A DNA stretch of 64,000 bases from Sindora glabra (taxonomy: Eukaryota > Streptophyta > Magnoliopsida > Fabales > Fabaceae): positions 89,180,895 to 89,244,894 of the forward strand of contig CM035226.1 of NCBI GenBank assembly GCA_020226215.1, in the 5' to 3' direction. Below, one piece after another: positions 12,661-24,333 of this stretch. The notes under the pieces were generated by a model. The model saw only the letters and a program-made list of their open reading frames with translations, was not told where the DNA came from and made no database searches. The position numbers were made by a program, and so were the translations under genes. Each line of letters opens with the position of its first letter. Position 1 is the stretch's first letter.

Positions 12661-13742
12661 ATAGATCATTGTACTTAAGCATCAATATGAATAAGAACAT
12701 TTACAATGAACATATAATATTTACTTATTCTATTTAGGTTAGTAATATATTTGACAATTTTTTATATGTCATAAATCAATCATATTATAAACTTTTAATT
12801 CATCTCACTTTGTGTGAGGATTAAAATGATTGTATATCATATTACTTCTACACCTGCATATTTTCTCCCTGTGGTTCTAAGAATATAGTTTCATGATGAA
12901 CTTATATTCTCTGTCATTTTTTAAGATCATTTATGTGCATTGTGGCAAAGCAAAAATATATTGCATATTTAAAAATTCTCAATATGTAAAGCATTTTAGC
13001 TTTTGACCTAAGTTAATTATAAGGAGGACTTATGACTTTTTGGCTTGATATATATATATATAAGTATTATAACATATAAAGTTGCATGTCCTTCAAGATG
13101 ATAAAGGGAATCTTGTTCCCTTAAATAATGATATAACTAATAACTTGAGGTATTAAAATTATTATAGCTAAGTCATTTTATATATGAACATACTTAAGGA
13201 TGTTCAACAATCATTCCCATGGAACATGATAACCCTTGAAAGCTTTGGATAGAAATCTATTAGCACTATTAAGACATATATCTTAATTGCATAATTAGAA
13301 AATTGTACTCAAAGTCAAATTATTTGAGTTGTTAATCTTGTAAACATTAGGTTGTGGATTAACAATAAATTCATGTACAAATAAAATTATAAAACACTTA
13401 AATAATCCACATAATGGACAAATCAACTTATGTCATTTTATATTTATTCAAAAAATATTAGGAATCTACTCTCAACTTTAGCCGGTAATGATCTTAATGC
13501 CTTATAGTTAAGTTACCTTGAGAACAAGAAACATATAAGAATTTTTCAAATTGAAGAATTTTTAGTTTTTTTAATGAATAACCTTACAAATTTTCAATAA
13601 CTTTTCACATCATTATTGATCTAGTATAACCCATTCAATCATGGTCAATGAACTTTTAGTCTACACTTCTTTCAATCAACTTTGTATATATATACTAAAT
13701 ATCAAAAGAAAATAATAGTAAGTTTTTCAATACATTTTTTTC
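12661..13742. other. AT-rich region, no recognised feature
   Basis: No open frame, RNA gene or clear repeat boundary. It may contain further unrecognisable parts of the copia remnant to its left. Confidence 0.35.
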
Positions 13743-13750
13743 ACTTGAGA

Positions 13751-14636
13751 TTAGTGTTTTAAAATCCAACTTAGCCATTAACCTAATAAGTCAAGTAGGT
13801 CAAAGTTAGATTGGTTCAATCAATCAAGCCAGGTAGTCAAATTAGTTATTATATTTTTATATATAATAAATTATATTATATATATATATATATATACTTT
13901 ATTACTATATTTCTAAAATAATAAATAAATATTAATTTTACTGCAATTATAATAATCATTCAACACAACTTTAGTTCAAATAAAAAGTAAATGACAAAAA
14001 TTTTTCTTTGATTCAAATTACTTTCACATAAGTTTTAATTCTTTTCATTTGGTAGTCATTAAAAATAACAAAAATATTAATTTATAACAAAAAATTATTC
14101 ATCATAACCCTTATAGTTTATCAAGAAGGATTTTTTTTTAATTCTTGGATAAATTCAAGAATTTTAAAACTTTTATTGATTCATTTCTACAAAAAAAAAT
14201 TTAACATTTTTCTTTTTTTAAGCAATTAAAAAATTTAAAAATTTTCAAAAAGAAAAATTATGATTGGTAATCTTTTAAATTCAATGTCTTAAAGTATGTG
14301 TTTTATTTATCTTGATATCCATATAGGATAAATTAATTTTCAATAGATTTTTTTATTTTATATTATACTTTCTTATTCAAGGCTTCCTTAGTTTTTTTCC
14401 ATCTTTGTTTACATTGAGATTTCAAGTTGAATTAGAGTTAGACTCTATCATTTTGTGAAAAAAAAAATGAAACGAGTGGATAGGTTGACTGGGTCACTAG
14501 TTCAATATCAAGTTTTACCGGATTGGACTAAGCCAACTCAGGTTTTTAGCTAAATCGAGTTTGAAAGTTGAATTGGCCAATTTTTAAGCCTGAATGGTAG
14601 TTTAATATGTGGAACCAATCTGAGTTTCAAAATAAT
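13751..14636. mobile_element. hAT-like non-autonomous element (putative)
   Basis: The left end TTAGTGTTTTAAAATCC is imperfectly inverted at the right end (reverse complement ATTATTTTGAAACTC). The 8 bp flanks ACTTGAGA (13,743-13,750) and GCTTGAGG (14,637-14,644) agree at 6 of 8 positions, which suits an old hAT duplication. Inside are CAATCAATCAAGCC and similar blocks but no coding frame. It includes a short TA array near 13,876-13,899. Confidence 0.45.
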
Positions 14637-14644
14637 GCTTGAGG

Positions 14645-15951
14645 TAACTATTATAATACAAAATATTCAATTTCTTATTTTATCAATATAGTATATTTTA
14701 TTATGTGTCTCTAAAACTTAATAGATATCTTCGATACTTAATAGACAATAATACATCTATAAGAATTGTATGTCTCTTTGTAAAAATTTATTAGCTATTA
14801 AGGAGTATTCAATCAACTTTGTACTGGTGAATATCATATTAACATAATTTTTACCAACCATTAATTGAGAAAATTATTTCTATTTTAAAAATAGTGTACA
14901 TTATTGCACTATTCATATGAAATAAATATTCAATATTAATTCAATAGGAAATGAAATTAGTCACTATCATCACCAATCAAATTATTAATTCTTTCATTGG
15001 GATGTATAGAGGAATTTCTCATATTAAAATGTGTTATATCAAAAGAATTATGATTGAAAGCATTATTCTCAACAACAAAATTGGCCTCATTTTATTTTTC
15101 TTTAAAGTAAAACCTAATAAAATTCCATAAGATATAAAGTAAAACCTAATAAAATTCCATAAGATATTTAGACATACTATAGGTAGGAATGTCAACAATG
15201 CCTTTCACACCACTTTATTAACATCTGCTTTCAAAATTTTCAATGATTTTTTACATTATATTGATAGTATATATTTTTAGAACCTTTTAAATTCTCATTA
15301 TATTCTTCAACTTCTAATAATAAAAACTGTTTTTGTAGTTATTTATATTATTCTTATAATCACTATAATTATATAAATTAATTTTAGTCTTTTTCACATA
15401 CATGATATAACTGCGATCTCGTTTACATATATATCTTTTAATCAGTTAGGCACTCACTTTTAAAAATGCAGTAAAATTAATTGTACAGGATATCATACTT
15501 CTTCATAAAAATATCAACTAATAAAAGAAGTAATGGAATATATAAATGGCAGTGTAAATCAATTGAAAACTTACTGTACCCCTTCATAGAAGATAGGATT
15601 TCCTTAAGTTTAATTCTTATGCATAAATTAATTAAGAACTTGAGCATCTTGAAATAAGCTTAACTAACACCCTTTTTCAGTTTTTAAGGGAAAGAAAGGT
15701 CTTACCTCCCCCTTTTAATAATGACACTGGGTAAGTGCCATATATAGTCTTGAGATTCCCAGTAAAGCATAGTTTATTTGCACAAAAGAAATTTTAAAGC
15801 ATAAGACATAACAGTGAAAATGAAATCTGAATATATTAACCATAGGAAAACACCTAAGTAAAGCAGCGTTATATAGTGATGATAGTAAGCCTCTCATATT
15901 TAAGTCATATAACATTAATATAATTTAATAATGCTAAACATGTACCCCATG
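14645..15951. other. AT-rich intergenic stretch
   Basis: No gene was recognised. The only distinct structure is the 32 bp tandem duplication at 15,103-15,166. The 66-codon minus-strand frame near 15,715-15,915 has no recognisable domain or sensible context. Confidence 0.35.
15103..15166. repeat. Exact 32 bp tandem duplication
   Basis: Two identical head-to-tail copies (15,103-15,134 and 15,135-15,166), beginning TAAAGTAAAACC. Being identical in otherwise drifting DNA, the duplication looks recent. Confidence 0.9.
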
Positions 15952-16182
15952 CTTCACGGAGAAAAAAAAATGAAAAGAAAAGAAAGAAAATTTTAAAATT
16001 TTTTTGCAAGGAAAAATAGAGAGAATAAAAATTTTTAAATTTTAATTTTTAACAATATTAATAATTACAAATTATATCATATTATTTTTCTTTCTTCTTT
16101 CTATTTTCTTCATAATTAAATAAGTAAAATTTTTAAAATTTAAAAATTTCTTCTCTCTCTCCTACTTTTCGTTTCACCAAGG
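15952..16182. mobile_element. Small inverted-repeat element (MITE-like, putative)
   Basis: The left arm starts CTTCACGGAGAAAA and runs as a purine-rich segment. The right arm, reverse-complemented, starts CCTTGGTGAAACGAAAAG and has the same purine-rich composition. Arms are about 50-60 bp with imperfect identity, which suggests a degenerate foldback element of about 230 bp. No target duplication was established. Confidence 0.35.
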
Positions 16183-16573
16183 AAGGGCAGGGCGTCAAGC
16201 CAATATCACGACAACATATAATAATTTGTTGTGAGATTAAATCAATGGAACCACGAAATTACTATATAATATATGGGCAACTTTTCATGATAATAAACTG
16301 CCGCAATTTCAATATAAACATCTTGTCAAGAGTCAACTTTATATCACAGGCAAATTAATAAAGAAGTTTATGTTACAAATAGCATTTAAACAGTCAATAG
16401 AAATGACCGTCAAGAGAGTGGAGGTGCTTAAGGTCAATGACAGAATCAAATTAAAAGTAAGATCAAAGATCTTTAAGTCAATAGCGGAATCAAATTGAAA
16501 TTTTTATTTATTAATCTGTTCATTCAAATATCATCTGGTAAGAAATTTTCCGTCCAACATACAGAATTACTGA
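16183..16573. other. Spacer left of the long flanking repeat
   Basis: Unremarkable AT-rich sequence with no recognised feature. It ends immediately before the left copy of the ~346 bp repeat. Confidence 0.4.
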
Positions 16574-16920
16574 TTATTTAGAGTTGAATTCTATTTTGTT
16601 TTCTGGGGGCGGTGCAAAGAACAATAATATTAAGGCTTATACGGGGGATTGAGCCAGGATGTTACCTCTCATGACAATGTCAGGTGTAATGACTTGAATA
16701 GCCATAAATGTTTTCGGTAATCACAGATAATTCATGTTACCCCATTCGCTATTTTCCACGCTTCGAAGATAATAATGTCATCATATGAAATAGATTAATA
16801 TGATACTACTAAAATAGAACGAGAATTATGCAATTTTCATCAAACAAACTTTCAAGGCAATATCATAGGTAAATAAAAAAAAGGAAAAAAAGACAAAAAA
16901 TTCCCTTCAAATTTGCATTA
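16574..16920 (+). repeat. Long flanking direct repeat, left copy
   Basis: 347 bp running from TTATTTAGAG to TTGCATTA, abutting the left LTR of the minus-strand copia element. A 346 bp copy in the same orientation abuts the outer edge of the right LTR (23,988-24,333). By eye the copies differ at roughly one position in eight, mostly C/T and G/A changes. The last 38 bp (from GGAAAAA at 16,883) equal the left terminus of the MULE-type element whose body lies at 24,298-25,529, preceded by its 9 bp target sequence TAAAAAAAA (16,874-16,882). Confidence 0.9.
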
Positions 16921-17164
16921 TGGTAAAAAAAGAACAATCCCTAACCGCATATTATTTTACGCACAGGGGGAAATTAATAAATTTCAATTAAGTTGTGTTT
17001 AATTTAACCCGCTCTTGTGCGCGCAACCTATTTCTTTCCTTTGCTCTTTTACTAGCCCAATACCTTATCTTGATATATATATATATATTTAAAACTTTTT
17101 TAATTTGAGCAATGTGAGACTTAATCCTTTTGAAATACTCTTATTTTTAATTTTACTTTCAACA
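16921..17164 (-). mobile_element. Copia 3' LTR (left side, minus-strand element)
   Basis: A 244 bp LTR. On the minus strand it starts TGTTGAAAG next to the purine tract GTAAGGGAT and ends CCA. It aligns over its length with the 236 bp copy at 23,752-23,987, for example TACTAGCCCAATACC and GAGCAATGTGAGACTTA in plus orientation. The copies differ at many sites, so the insertion is old. It contains a short TA run. Confidence 0.85.
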
Positions 17165-17714
17165 ATCCCTTACATATTTCAAAAGATACAAAGAAAAGAA
17201 AGAATATCTGGGTTGTGAGTATGGATGTAAATATTTAGAATCTAGTATCTTTTGGACTATAAACCAAACCTAGACTAATAAAACTTAACACACAGAGCTA
17301 TTAGTGAAGCTTATTGCTTCTATGAACTAACAACTCTTGTTGTATGTTAAAGGTCTTACTAATCAATTTATACCCTTACAATTTCCTGTTGTTTTCATTG
17401 TTTGCACTTTAATCAACCATGTATGTGTCTAATGTTCATGAGTGCTTTAGAGATTTTGCCACAATCTCACAGGAGTAGCCCTACTCCACACTCATATAGG
17501 TGATTTCATCAAGTTTATCTGCATTTAATACACCATCCATAAGGACTATGAAATCATTAAGAGTGTTATGCTCATCCTCTCAATAAATGCATTTTAGCAC
17601 TTTTTCTCACACCATAGGAAAGGACTAAAGTTAAGTGCTAGCAGTGACTTATTATTACCCATATGAACCTTCTTCATGGGATCTCTAATCACAAAGGTTA
17701 GGTTACTATCACTG

Positions 17715-20617
17715 TTAATTTCGAACTGACTTAAGTCTCATTCCCCTTGATGTTTTAAAAATTAATTTTCTACCTAAGGGTTTGGTTAGGGGATCTACCA
17801 AATTTACTTTTGACCTCACAAAATTGATTGATGTAATATCATCTTTTAACAGTTGCTTAACCATATCATGTCTTAATCAAATATGTCTATTTTTCTCATT
17901 GAAAGTTTTATTCTTTGCAATGGTTATTGCCGCTTAGCAATCACAGTGTATAAATACTGATGGTGTAGGTTTTACCCCTAAAGGAATATTTGCTAACAAG
18001 TTTTTCAACCACTCAGCCTTATTGCTAGCTAACTCCAAAGCTATAAACTCTAATTCCATAATGGATCTAGTTATAATGGTTTGTCTAGCTAACTTCCAAG
18101 TTACTACACCACCACCAAGAGTAAATATATAATCGCTAGTGAATTTTGTCTCATCTAAATCTGATATCCAGTTAGCATCATTGTACCCTTCAAGTATAAC
18201 AGGAAATCCACTATACAAGATACCATATCCCATGGTACCTTTCAAGTATCTAATTAGTCTGACTAATGCAAACCAATGATCACTGTTTGGACAATGTGTG
18301 TATCTACTTAATTTGCACACAACATATGCTATATCAAATTGGGTGAAGTTCATTAAATGCAACAAACTTCTAATAATTTGTGCATATTCAGATTGAGCCA
18401 CAGGTTCACTTTTATCTTTCATTAATTGAGTGTTAGCATCATAAGGAGTACTTATAGGTTTATCATTGAAATAATTAAACTTTTTAAGAACTTTTTCAAT
18501 ATAATGTTCTTGTGATAGCAATATGCTATCACCCATGTCTTTCATATCAAATTCAAAAGCAAGAAATTATTTTATTTCAAGCACAACATTCATAATTGTT
18601 CTAAAAATGAGCAAGTCATTTACATACAAACAAATAATAATACACTCATTATTCATAACTTTTGTATAGACACAACTATAAACTTCAATAATTGAAAACC
18701 CATCTTTTATCAAAACTTTGTTAAATTTCTCGTTCCATTGTTTAGGAGCTTGTTTCAAGCTATTTAATGATTTAAGAAGTTTGCAAACTTTATTTTGTTA
18801 ACCAGGAATATTATAACCTTCTGGTTGCACCATATAAATTTTTTCTTCTAAATTACCACTTAAAAATGAAATTTTAACATCCATTTGATGAATATAAAGT
18901 TTGTAAATAGAGGCTAAAGCAATTAAGACTCAAATAGAAGAAATTCTAGCAATAGGAGAAAATGTGTCAAAATAATCAACATTTTAATTTTGTGTAAATC
19001 CTTTAACCACTATCCTTGCTTTATATTTATCAATAGTCCTATCAGGATTGTATTTCCTTTTGAAAATCCATTTACAACTAATAGGTTTTACTTCTAGAGC
19101 TAAATTAACTAAGATCTAAGTGTTATTTTTAATAATAGAATCAATCTCAAATTTAATTGCTTCTTTCCAAAATGGTGCATTAGGTGATGTGATTGCTTCA
19201 AAATAAGTTGATAGTTCATCTTATACCATATAAGTATAAAAATTATTTCTAAAGAATACTTCTTTTCTTTGTCTTTTACTTCTCTTTAAGCCCTCAAATA
19301 AATTTTCAACATGATTTTCTTCAAACGAGGAAGAACCATTTTCTGTTGTTTAAGATATATTTTTAATTTTCAGAGGAAAAATTTGATCAAAGAATTCAGT
19401 ATCCTTTATTTTTATTATAGTATTATAATCAAGTACATCACTTTGCAAAACAAGCAATCTATAAGTAACACTATGCTTAACATAACCAAGAAACATACAA
19501 TTAGAAGTTTTAAAACCAAATTTCCTTTTTTTAGGATCAGGTAATGTAAATTTTGCAAGACAACCTCAAACTTTTAAATAATTTAAATTTGGAGTATAAC
19601 TTTTCCATAATTCATATGGTATCTTACCAGTTTTCTTATGAGGAATTCTATTTTGAAGGTAACAAGCTGACCGCAAAGCTTCTCCTCAAAGATTATTAGG
19701 AGCAAATGAGCTAATTAACATGACATTCATCATTTCTTTTAATGTTCTACTTTTCCTTTTTACTACTCCATTAGATTCAGGAGAATATGGTAGGGTTATT
19801 TCATGAATTATTCCTTCTTTTTCACAAAAATCGTTAAATAAGGTATATTCCCTTCCTCTATCTGATCTAACTCTTTTAATTCTTTTATTTAATTGATTTT
19901 CCACTTCGGCCTTATATAAAATGAACATATTAAAAGCTTCATCTTTATTCCTAAGTAAATACACTTTAGTGTATCTCAAAAAATCATTAATAAAAGTTAT
20001 ATAATATTTTTCCTCCCTTAGTCATAGTCTATTTTAAATCACCTAAATCAGTATGAATTAAAGTAAGTAATTTGGTTTCTTTTTATACAGAATATAAGTA
20101 ATTTGGTTTCTTTTTGTACAGAATAATGAGATTTTTTTAGTTAGTTTAGATTCTACACAAATTTCACATTTATTTAAATATGAGGCACTTATGCCATAAA
20201 TTAAACTAAGATTTTGCATTTTCTTAAGATAAGATATACTAATATGTCCTAATCTAGCATGCCATATATTAAAAGATTCAACTAAGTAAGCAGAAGATGA
20301 TGCATTCTTATTAAATTCAGAAACATTAAGTACAAACAGTCCTTGATTATAATAACCTTTGCCCACAAAACATTGTTCCTTGTTATTACAATCTTATCAG
20401 ATTCAAATGACACTTTAACCCTAACTTTTTCCAATAGAGCCATAGAAATTAAATTTGCTTTTATGTTAGGCACATGAAGGACATCCTTCAAAGTTAAGGT
20501 CTTGCTAAATGTGAATATGAGAAAAATATTTCCTTTTCCTAGAACTTTTGTAGTTCTAGAATCACTAAGAAAGACACATTCTTCTCCATCCCCCACAGAA
20601 GTGTAGGAGGTAAACAT
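17715..20617 (-). pseudogene. Copia pol: protease edge, integrase, RT, RNase H
   Basis: In minus-strand order: the segment after the protease (DVLHVPNIKANLIS); the integrase zinc-binding motif (WHARLGH, KCEICVESK); the integrase core (RVRSDRGREY, then PYSPESNGVVKRKSRTLKEMMN); reverse transcriptase (QAPKQWNEKF, CLYVNDLL); and RNase H (EGYNDANWISD, then DPLTKPLGRKL) ending at 17,715. The RT catalytic motif normally reads YVDD; here it is YVND, so the active-site Asp pair is already broken. Several stops and frame slips split the frame, including a TAA right after FIHCDC near 17,935. It was the enzyme part of an LTR retrotransposon copied through RNA in cytoplasmic particles. It is now inactive. 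Confidence 0.93.
20065..20125. repeat. ~31 bp tandem duplication in integrase region
   Basis: Two adjacent copies of a segment containing AAGTAATTTGGTTTC and TACAGAAT, differing at a base or two, sit inside the decayed integrase. This adds a short repeated peptide (KRNQITY, KKPNYL) to the frame. It arose after the element stopped being selected, by inference. Confidence 0.75.
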
Positions 20618-22272
20618 TGTTAGGAATTCGGATTATCACATGCAGCGAAATTTTAAATTTTTTATCCGAATTCTACCTAGGATCCATGCAAAAAGCATAA
20701 GTCAATGATTAGGGTTTTACCTATTGAGCACTCGTGTTTCTACTGATCAAAACTTGAGAGCGGATGAATCAAACGCCGGCCGGAAGGTACAGCGTCTCTA
20801 CAGTATCCACACGGAGTGAACAACGACCTCTCACCCTCTACGCGTTTGCTAGGATGCATTTTTCTCTCTAAGAATTAGGATTGGATATTTTCTGAGTGAT
20901 TTAGGGTTTATATGGAAGCTTAAAACGTGATTATTAAGTGTTGCCCTCAAGTCCCCTTTTATAGAACTTAGGCAAGCCATAATCCTAGTCCTACTAGGAT
21001 AATGCTTCCAAAATCCTAATCACACTTAACAACTCATCTTATCCTTATCCTAGAGATAATGGGAAGAGATAGGACTTATCTATTAATTATCTAATATTAG
21101 ATAATAATATTATCTCATAATATAAATATCTTAATTATTAGATAATTGCATATAGTTATCAAATATCAGAATAATATTATCTCATAATATATTTTTCTAA
21201 TATCTGATAAGATAATTACTTGATATTACTTTAATATCAAATAATATCACATAATATATATATATATATATATATAAAACATGAATTTATTATTCTTAAT
21301 ACTATATATGCACGAAAATAAGTCCAATTAATTAGATATTAATATAATTAAAGTCCAATTAATTATTGTCTTATTCCTACTCCTTTTGTGTGACCCTGTA
21401 GGTTCTTACTACGTTGACAATGACTTATTATTGAGCCATAGACAGCGAGCGGTATCTAGCAATACATCACTGCCACTCAAGTAGTAAGAATGTCTCTGAT
21501 TCGACATCCACCTAATACATGATCAACGTTTTGCATCATAACCCTTTTGTAATAATATCCAAATTGAACTGGAGGCATGGAATGTGTCATCCTCGTCAAT
21601 GTTCAATTTTATATTTCTTGATACTGAGTAGACTTAAAATAAATAATTAATATCACATATTAATTCAACTGAGCATGGCCATGCATTTCTAAGTCTCACT
21701 CAATTAAGGGGCCTAAGGATATTTCTCTTTTATACAAGAGTAACAAAATTCCATTTACATCACTCACTTCCCTCTGCATGATTTATGACACACCCAATCA
21801 ATGTCCTACTTGTCATCCTGATTAAAGGTGACATAGGACAATATTAAAGTGAGTAATTCCTCATGTAGGGAACCGTAGTGACTTCAGGTCAAAGGTTTAT
21901 GTGTAGTTGTGATCATATGAGAATAACTTATGATACGTTTATCCATACAATATTCTCATAGTGGGTCAGTCCAGTACATTGTTCACTAGCAATGTACTCA
22001 TGTATTGACTTGATATCACATATCCATGATTCGTAATCATCAGTCACTATACATGCTAGTCTCGATGTATTATTACTATCCCTTTCGTAATAATACTTGA
22101 CTAGGGGCATTTTAGGAATAGCAAAGCTATTCCAAGGATAATTATTATATTAAGTTATAAATTACGCATAATAATAATAAAAACAAATATAATAATTAAA
22201 TTGCCTAAAATATAATATATTGTGTATAACTCTAATCATCTTATATGATTGGTTCTAGGACACACACCAACA
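20618..22272 (-). mobile_element. Solo LTR nested inside the copia element
   Basis: 1,655 bp, plus strand TGTTAGGAATTC to ACCAACA, flanked by the perfect 5 bp duplication AACAT (20,613-20,617 and 22,273-22,277). It interrupts the copia frame between RHICANR and MFTSYTS at the protease start. Its minus strand resembles the solo LTR at 3,584-5,040 along much of its length (TGTTGGTGTGTGTCC start, ACTAGCATGT, CCCTACATG, CATGGATCCT near the end), so it lies in opposite orientation to that copy. It has no internal domain. It includes a TA run near 21,255. Confidence 0.9.
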
Positions 22273-23309
22273 AACATTTATCTATTTGCACATATGTGCC
22301 TAGTAGCCCCAAAGCCTACCACCCATTCTTTCATATTGGCCACAAGAAGAGCTTGTGAAACAACCGCAAAAATTATATCATCTCCTTGAACCAAGTTTGC
22401 GCTTGGATTAGAAGGATTGTTATTTCTAGCTCTTTTCTTGCATTGTGAAGCATGATGACCTGACTTTCCATAAATATAACAAATTCCTTTCTTTTTAAAC
22501 TTGGGATTAGTGGCTTTAGGCTTGTGATTAGACTTTTTATTATTGTACCTTTTTTTGCTGGGCTTTGTCTCCACTAAATTTGCCTTTGAAGTCACCTCTT
22601 TGGCTTTAGTAGCTTGAAGTTGCTTCTTATTTGTATCCTCAATGATTATGTGGGTAATGAGATCTGATAAAGATAGTTGCTTGTGCTTATGCTTAAGTTA
22701 TTGTTTAGATTCTTTCCAAGATTCTGGAAGTTTCTCAATGAGTATACTTGCAATAAATTCATCAGAAAAATTGATCTTTTTTGCTCGGAGGTCCTCCAAT
22801 AGCTTATGATACTCATTGATCTAGAATTTAATATCTTTTTTGTTCATCATCTCCCATCAACAGTATTTTTCTATCACAAACTTTTATTTTCCAATATCCT
22901 CAGTAATGTATTTTACAAGCAAAGATTCCTAAATTTTGCTAGCCTGCTTGTGTGTACAATAAACATTAAAGAAATCATTAGATAATGTACTAAGAATTGT
23001 GTGCCTACATACCTTGTTGGCATAAGTCCAAGCATCCAACTGAGCTTTATCTGCTGTCGATAATGGTCTCCAATCAGAGAGAGCACCAGCAATACCATGC
23101 ATGTCTAGCATGGAAAATACACGTTATTGCCATTTTTGAAAATTTTACCCTCCAAAGGGCTTAATTTTTGAACAATTAGGAAAGGACTTAATGGTTGGTA
23201 TAGACTAAATAGGAATAGGAGCATCAACGTTGACGTTGTTAGCAGCAATAATAATGCTGGGAAAGTAAAAGATGACAGTAGGAGCAAGAACATAAGTAGT
23301 AGAGTCCAT
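22273..23309 (-). pseudogene. Copia gag and protease start
   Basis: The minus-strand ATG at 23,309 starts a frame reading MDSTTYVL, then WRPLSTADKAQLDAW, NEYHKLLEDLRAKKI, EKLPESWKESK and a CCHC zinc knuckle (CYIYGKSGHHASQCKKR near 22,440) that would bind the element RNA. It ends in the protease region (WVVGFGATRHICANR, where the family usually has DSGATxH; here the Asp is Gly). It carries several stops and a frame break near 22,660-22,950. Upstream, 23,310-23,751 is leader sequence; I could not see a good tRNA primer site next to the LTR. Confidence 0.85.
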
Positions 23310-23751
23310 AATTCTTAAGATTGTTGGCAGAATAATAGGCAAGCTTCATTTTTATTTTTAAATCTGAGCCACATCACTAACCTTATCCTTGAAAATTATT
23401 TCGCCTACACAGATATTCCCCCAAGATAGAACAAATTCTTCTCGTTACAAAATAGGGGCACAAAACTACATGAAATATTTGGCAACCCAAATAGTGAGAA
23501 TGGCATAATAATTTTTTGTCTTCACATCAGATGATCTTAAACAGGAAAAGCAGATAACCAGTGTATATAATGTTAAAGAGAAGCTAATCGTTAGAGAATT
23601 AATGGATAAAACGTTTGGAGAGTAAAAGATATTTATGAGAAATTAATGGTATTAATATGGTAGTTATAAAATCTCTAATGAAAATATTTTTAAAATTTAA
23701 AATTAAATTTTTAACCTTTCTAGGTAACCTTTTTTCGTTTAATAAAATTTA

Positions 23752-23987
23752 TGCAAAAACAATCCCTAATCGCATATTATTTAACACGCAAGGGAGAAAT
23801 CAACGAATTTTAACTAAGTTGTATTCAATTAAGCCCACTCTTATGCGTGCGAGCCCATTACTTTCCTTTACTCTTTTACTAGCCCAATACCTTATCTTGA
23901 TATATATACACTCAAAACTCTCTTAGTTTGAGCAATGTGAGACTTAGTCTTTTTGAAATATTCTTCTTTTTAGTTTTACTCTCAACA
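23752..23987 (-). mobile_element. Copia 5' LTR (right side, minus-strand element)
   Basis: A 236 bp partner of 16,921-17,164. On the plus strand it starts TGCAAAAACAATCC and ends CTCTCAACA. The long direct repeat copy begins at the very next base (23,988). The absence of a recognisable primer binding site inside of it suggests decay or a small rearrangement. Confidence 0.85.
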
Positions 23988-24333
23988 TTATTTAGAGTTG
24001 AATTCTATTTTATTTTATAAGGGTAGTGCAAAGCACAATAATATTAAGGCTTATACAAGGGATTAAGCTAAGATGTTACCTCTCATGACAATGTCAAGTG
24101 TAATGACTTGAATAGCCATAAATATTTTCAGTAATCACAGATAATTTATGTTAACCCATTCACTATTTTCCATGCTTCGAAGATAATAATGTCATCATAT
24201 GAAATAGACTAATATGATGCTGCTAAAAATAGAACAAGAATTATGTAATTTTCATCAAATGAACTTTTAAGGCAATGTCATAGTAAAATTAAAAAAAGAT
24301 AAAAAGATAAAAAATTCCCTTGAATTTGCACTA
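23988..24333 (+). repeat. Long flanking direct repeat, right copy
   Basis: 346 bp from TTATTTAGAG to TTGCACTA, same orientation as 16,574-16,920. Its first base abuts the right LTR, just as the last base of the left copy abuts the left LTR. To the right it continues without a break into the MULE-type element, so this copy is the one still joined to that element. Confidence 0.9.

Noticed and set aside
16921..23987. Explaining the copia flanks as LTRs of about 590 bp (LTR plus 346 bp repeat)
   Set aside because: The order is repeat-LTR on the left but LTR-repeat on the right, so the two blocks cannot be one LTR in direct orientation.
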